The notes under the pieces were generated by a model. The model worked only from the letters and a program-made list of their open reading frames with translations, was not told the origin of the DNA and searched no databases. Both the position numbers and the translations under genes were made by a program. From Ruminococcaceae bacterium UBA6845 (GTDB lineage Bacteria > Bacillota > Clostridia > Oscillospirales > Acutalibacteraceae): a stretch of 23,501 nucleotides of DNA. The stretch's first letter is position 1. Each line of letters starts with the position of its first letter. Below are positions 22,340 to 23,501 of this stretch, in pieces. Where the stretch lies: contig DKDP01000027.1 of assembly GCA_002449395.1 (NCBI GenBank), forward strand, positions 1-23,501, read 5' to 3'.

Positions 22340-22987
22340 TTACAGCTCAAAATATTTCTTCACCTGTTCATAATTCTCGGCATAGAAATCGACGATTTTC
22401 TTTATCTCGTCTCTGTCGTCCTCGTTGGAATAATCCTCAATGCCGACAACCTTATAGCCCGCCGATTTGGCGGTTTCGATTGCGTAGAGAGCGTCCTCAA
22501 AGACATAGCCGACACCCTCTGCGTGCATTGCATTCTTCACATATTCAAACGCCGCCGGGTCATTTTTGTGTATACCGATCTCGTGCATTGAGATAACATC
22601 CTCAAAATAACCGAGTATTCCGTTGCGTTCAAGAGCCTTTTTTGCCATTCTGCTTTCGGTCGCAGTAGCGACAATCATCTTAACGCCGTTTTCCTTGAGC
22701 GAATGCAAAAAATCCTTTACTCCGTCCTTAATCGGAGCAACGTTTGAATAATAGAACCACAAAATCTCCTGCAAGCCGTCGAGCACCTCGTCAAAGGTCA
22801 TATCCAGCTTATACTCGTCGATCATATAGCTTATACCGGTTTTGTAGCCCTGCTTGCGGAAAAGATCAAATTCCCTCGGCACAATGCCCCTCATCATAAG
22901 GAAAGCGCCCGACGCAGTGTCCCATATATGCATTGAGTCGAGCAGCGTGCCGTCCATATCAAAAATAGCGTAGTCAATTTTTTTCAT
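22340..22987 (-). CDS. HAD-superfamily phosphatase (beta-phosphoglucomutase-like)
   Basis: 215 residues, complete. HAD motifs: FDMDGTLLDS with nucleophile D10 and acid/base D12; motif II IVATATESRM (Thr near 107); motif III Lys in GIHKNDPAAF; motif IV FEDALYAIETAKSAG with the metal-binding ED pair. A helical cap sits between motifs I and II (about 16-90), as in the phosphoglycolate phosphatase/phosphoglucomutase subgroup. It probably dephosphorylates a small sugar phosphate or similar; substrate unknown. Convergent with tsf; AGGATG precedes the ATG. Confidence 0.92.
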   Translation of the reverse strand: MKKIDYAIFDMDGTLLDSMHIWDTASGAFLMMRGIVPREFDLFRKQGYKTGISYMIDEYKLDMTFDEVLDGLQEILWFYYSNVAPIKDGVKDFLHSLKENGVKMIVATATESRMAKKALERNGILGYFEDVISMHEIGIHKNDPAAFEYVKNAMHAEGVGYVFEDALYAIETAKSAGYKVVGIEDYSNEDDRDEIKKIVDFYAENYEQVKKYFEL

Positions 22988-23127
22988 AGTTTCATCCTGT
23001 GTTTTAATGTTATTTTGCTTTTTAAAAAACCTTGGTCGGTTTTTTGCTGACAGCCGATAGACTTCATCTTATCTTGAGGCGATCTTGGCGCTCTTTTAGG
23101 GTACCGAAGCGGCGCGACGGTAGTGAA

Positions 23128-23203
23128 TGAACGTCCGGTGGACGTTCAGAGCCGGAGCGTGACCGAGCCGCAGTGAGGCGCTGTCACGACCTTGTGTCGT
23201 GAC
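23128..23203. repeat. Two-hairpin intergenic repeat
   Basis: TGAACGTCC-GGT-GGACGTTCA (23128-23148) and GTCACGAC-CTTGT-GTCGTGAC (23183-23203) lie on either side of a GC-rich linker containing GGAGCGTGA. The order and inner bases (GTCC/GGAC, then GTC..GAC) match the pair at 8142-8206. No coding potential is seen in 22988-23202. Confidence 0.55.
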
Positions 23204-23501
23204 TGAGGGGTTTATTTGAAGTTTTATAAAAATTATTTTAACCCCTCCGACTTCGGCGCAAATCGCCGAAGCCACCTCCCCTGCAAGGGAGGCAAGCGAG
23301 ATTTCTGCCTCAACAGCAATTTTCATCAAAATTTCATTGTTATAATGAGATTAAAAAAGTACCTTTCGTAGGGTGCGATGTGGTCATCGCACCGTGAAAT
23401 TTGCACTAACCTTTCTTGCCTCCCTTGCAGGGGAGGTGTTGAGCGGAGCGAAACGGAGGGGTTAAAATAAATTTCATCAGACTTTTTACAAAACCCCTCA
23501 G
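23203..23501. mobile_element. MITE-like element with inverted terminal repeats
   Basis: The left end CTGAGGGGTTT (23203-23213) is the exact inverse of 23491-23501, at the window edge. Inside, three more blocks repeat in inverse order: ATTTTAACCCCTCCG (23235-23249) against 23454-23468, and the 24 bases at 23273-23296 against 23415-23438. A hairpin CTTCGGCG/CGCCGAAG lies at 23251-23271 and a central GGTGCGATG-TGGT-CATCGCACC at 23372-23393. There is no gene inside. This fits a non-autonomous, palindromic element; the element may continue beyond the window and no target duplication can be checked. Confidence 0.65.

Overview
The window looks like a chromosome segment of a gut-type Clostridia, probably Oscillospirales/Ruminococcaceae-like. 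This is inferred from the low-GC Firmicutes gene families, strong AGGAGG ribosome sites, sigma-A promoters and an rpsB-tsf pair; I could not run any taxonomic search. It falls into a mobile, defence-rich left third and an ordinary chromosomal right two thirds.

LEFT (1-8070): the right-hand end of a genomic island, nearly all on the minus strand. It starts inside an IS200-type insertion sequence at the left window edge (5' end of tnpA). Next come small accessory genes (DUF6809-like, DUF7675-like and two very small ORFs), then a 668-residue GHKL ATPase with a C-terminal PD-(D/E)XK-like nuclease. A tightly packed string follows: a broken PNPOx-like gene, a peptide-deformylase-like gene, a beheaded GIY-YIG gene with reader-like domains, kwaB and kwaA (the Kiwa anti-phage system), a cytosine-methyltransferase/HsdR deletion chimera, and an XRE/Cro-type regulator with a clear promoter. 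In transcription order this is regulator, R-M scar, kwaA, kwaB, GIY-YIG remnant, deformylase, PNPOx remnant, GHKL-nuclease. Restriction-type enzymes have decayed while Kiwa and the GHKL-nuclease remain open. The island ends at a 45-base copy of the 3' half of tRNA-Pro(UGG), as expected for the distal attachment site of an element inserted in a tRNA gene. The intact tRNA and an integrase should lie left of the window. A second 21-base copy of the att core sits about 200 bases further right.

RIGHT (8365-23501): metabolic and housekeeping genes. A class I/II aminotransferase and a PhzF-family isomerase are divergent from a LysR regulator. An aldo/keto reductase, a cupin and a carboxymuconolactone-decarboxylase-like gene form an operon behind a textbook MerR-type promoter (19-base spacer with a dyad). 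Purine nucleoside phosphorylase follows, then an AT-rich tandem repeat. After these come a glycine-zipper membrane protein, a secreted metallophosphoesterase, a secreted protein with about ten Cys-rich repeats plus a Big2-like domain, a class B penicillin-binding protein, rpsB and tsf with a structured leader, and a HAD phosphatase.

The right edge (23060-23501) is non-coding and made of stem-loop repeats, including an approximately 300-base MITE-like element with inverted terminal repeats. No CRISPR array, rRNA or complete tRNA was seen.
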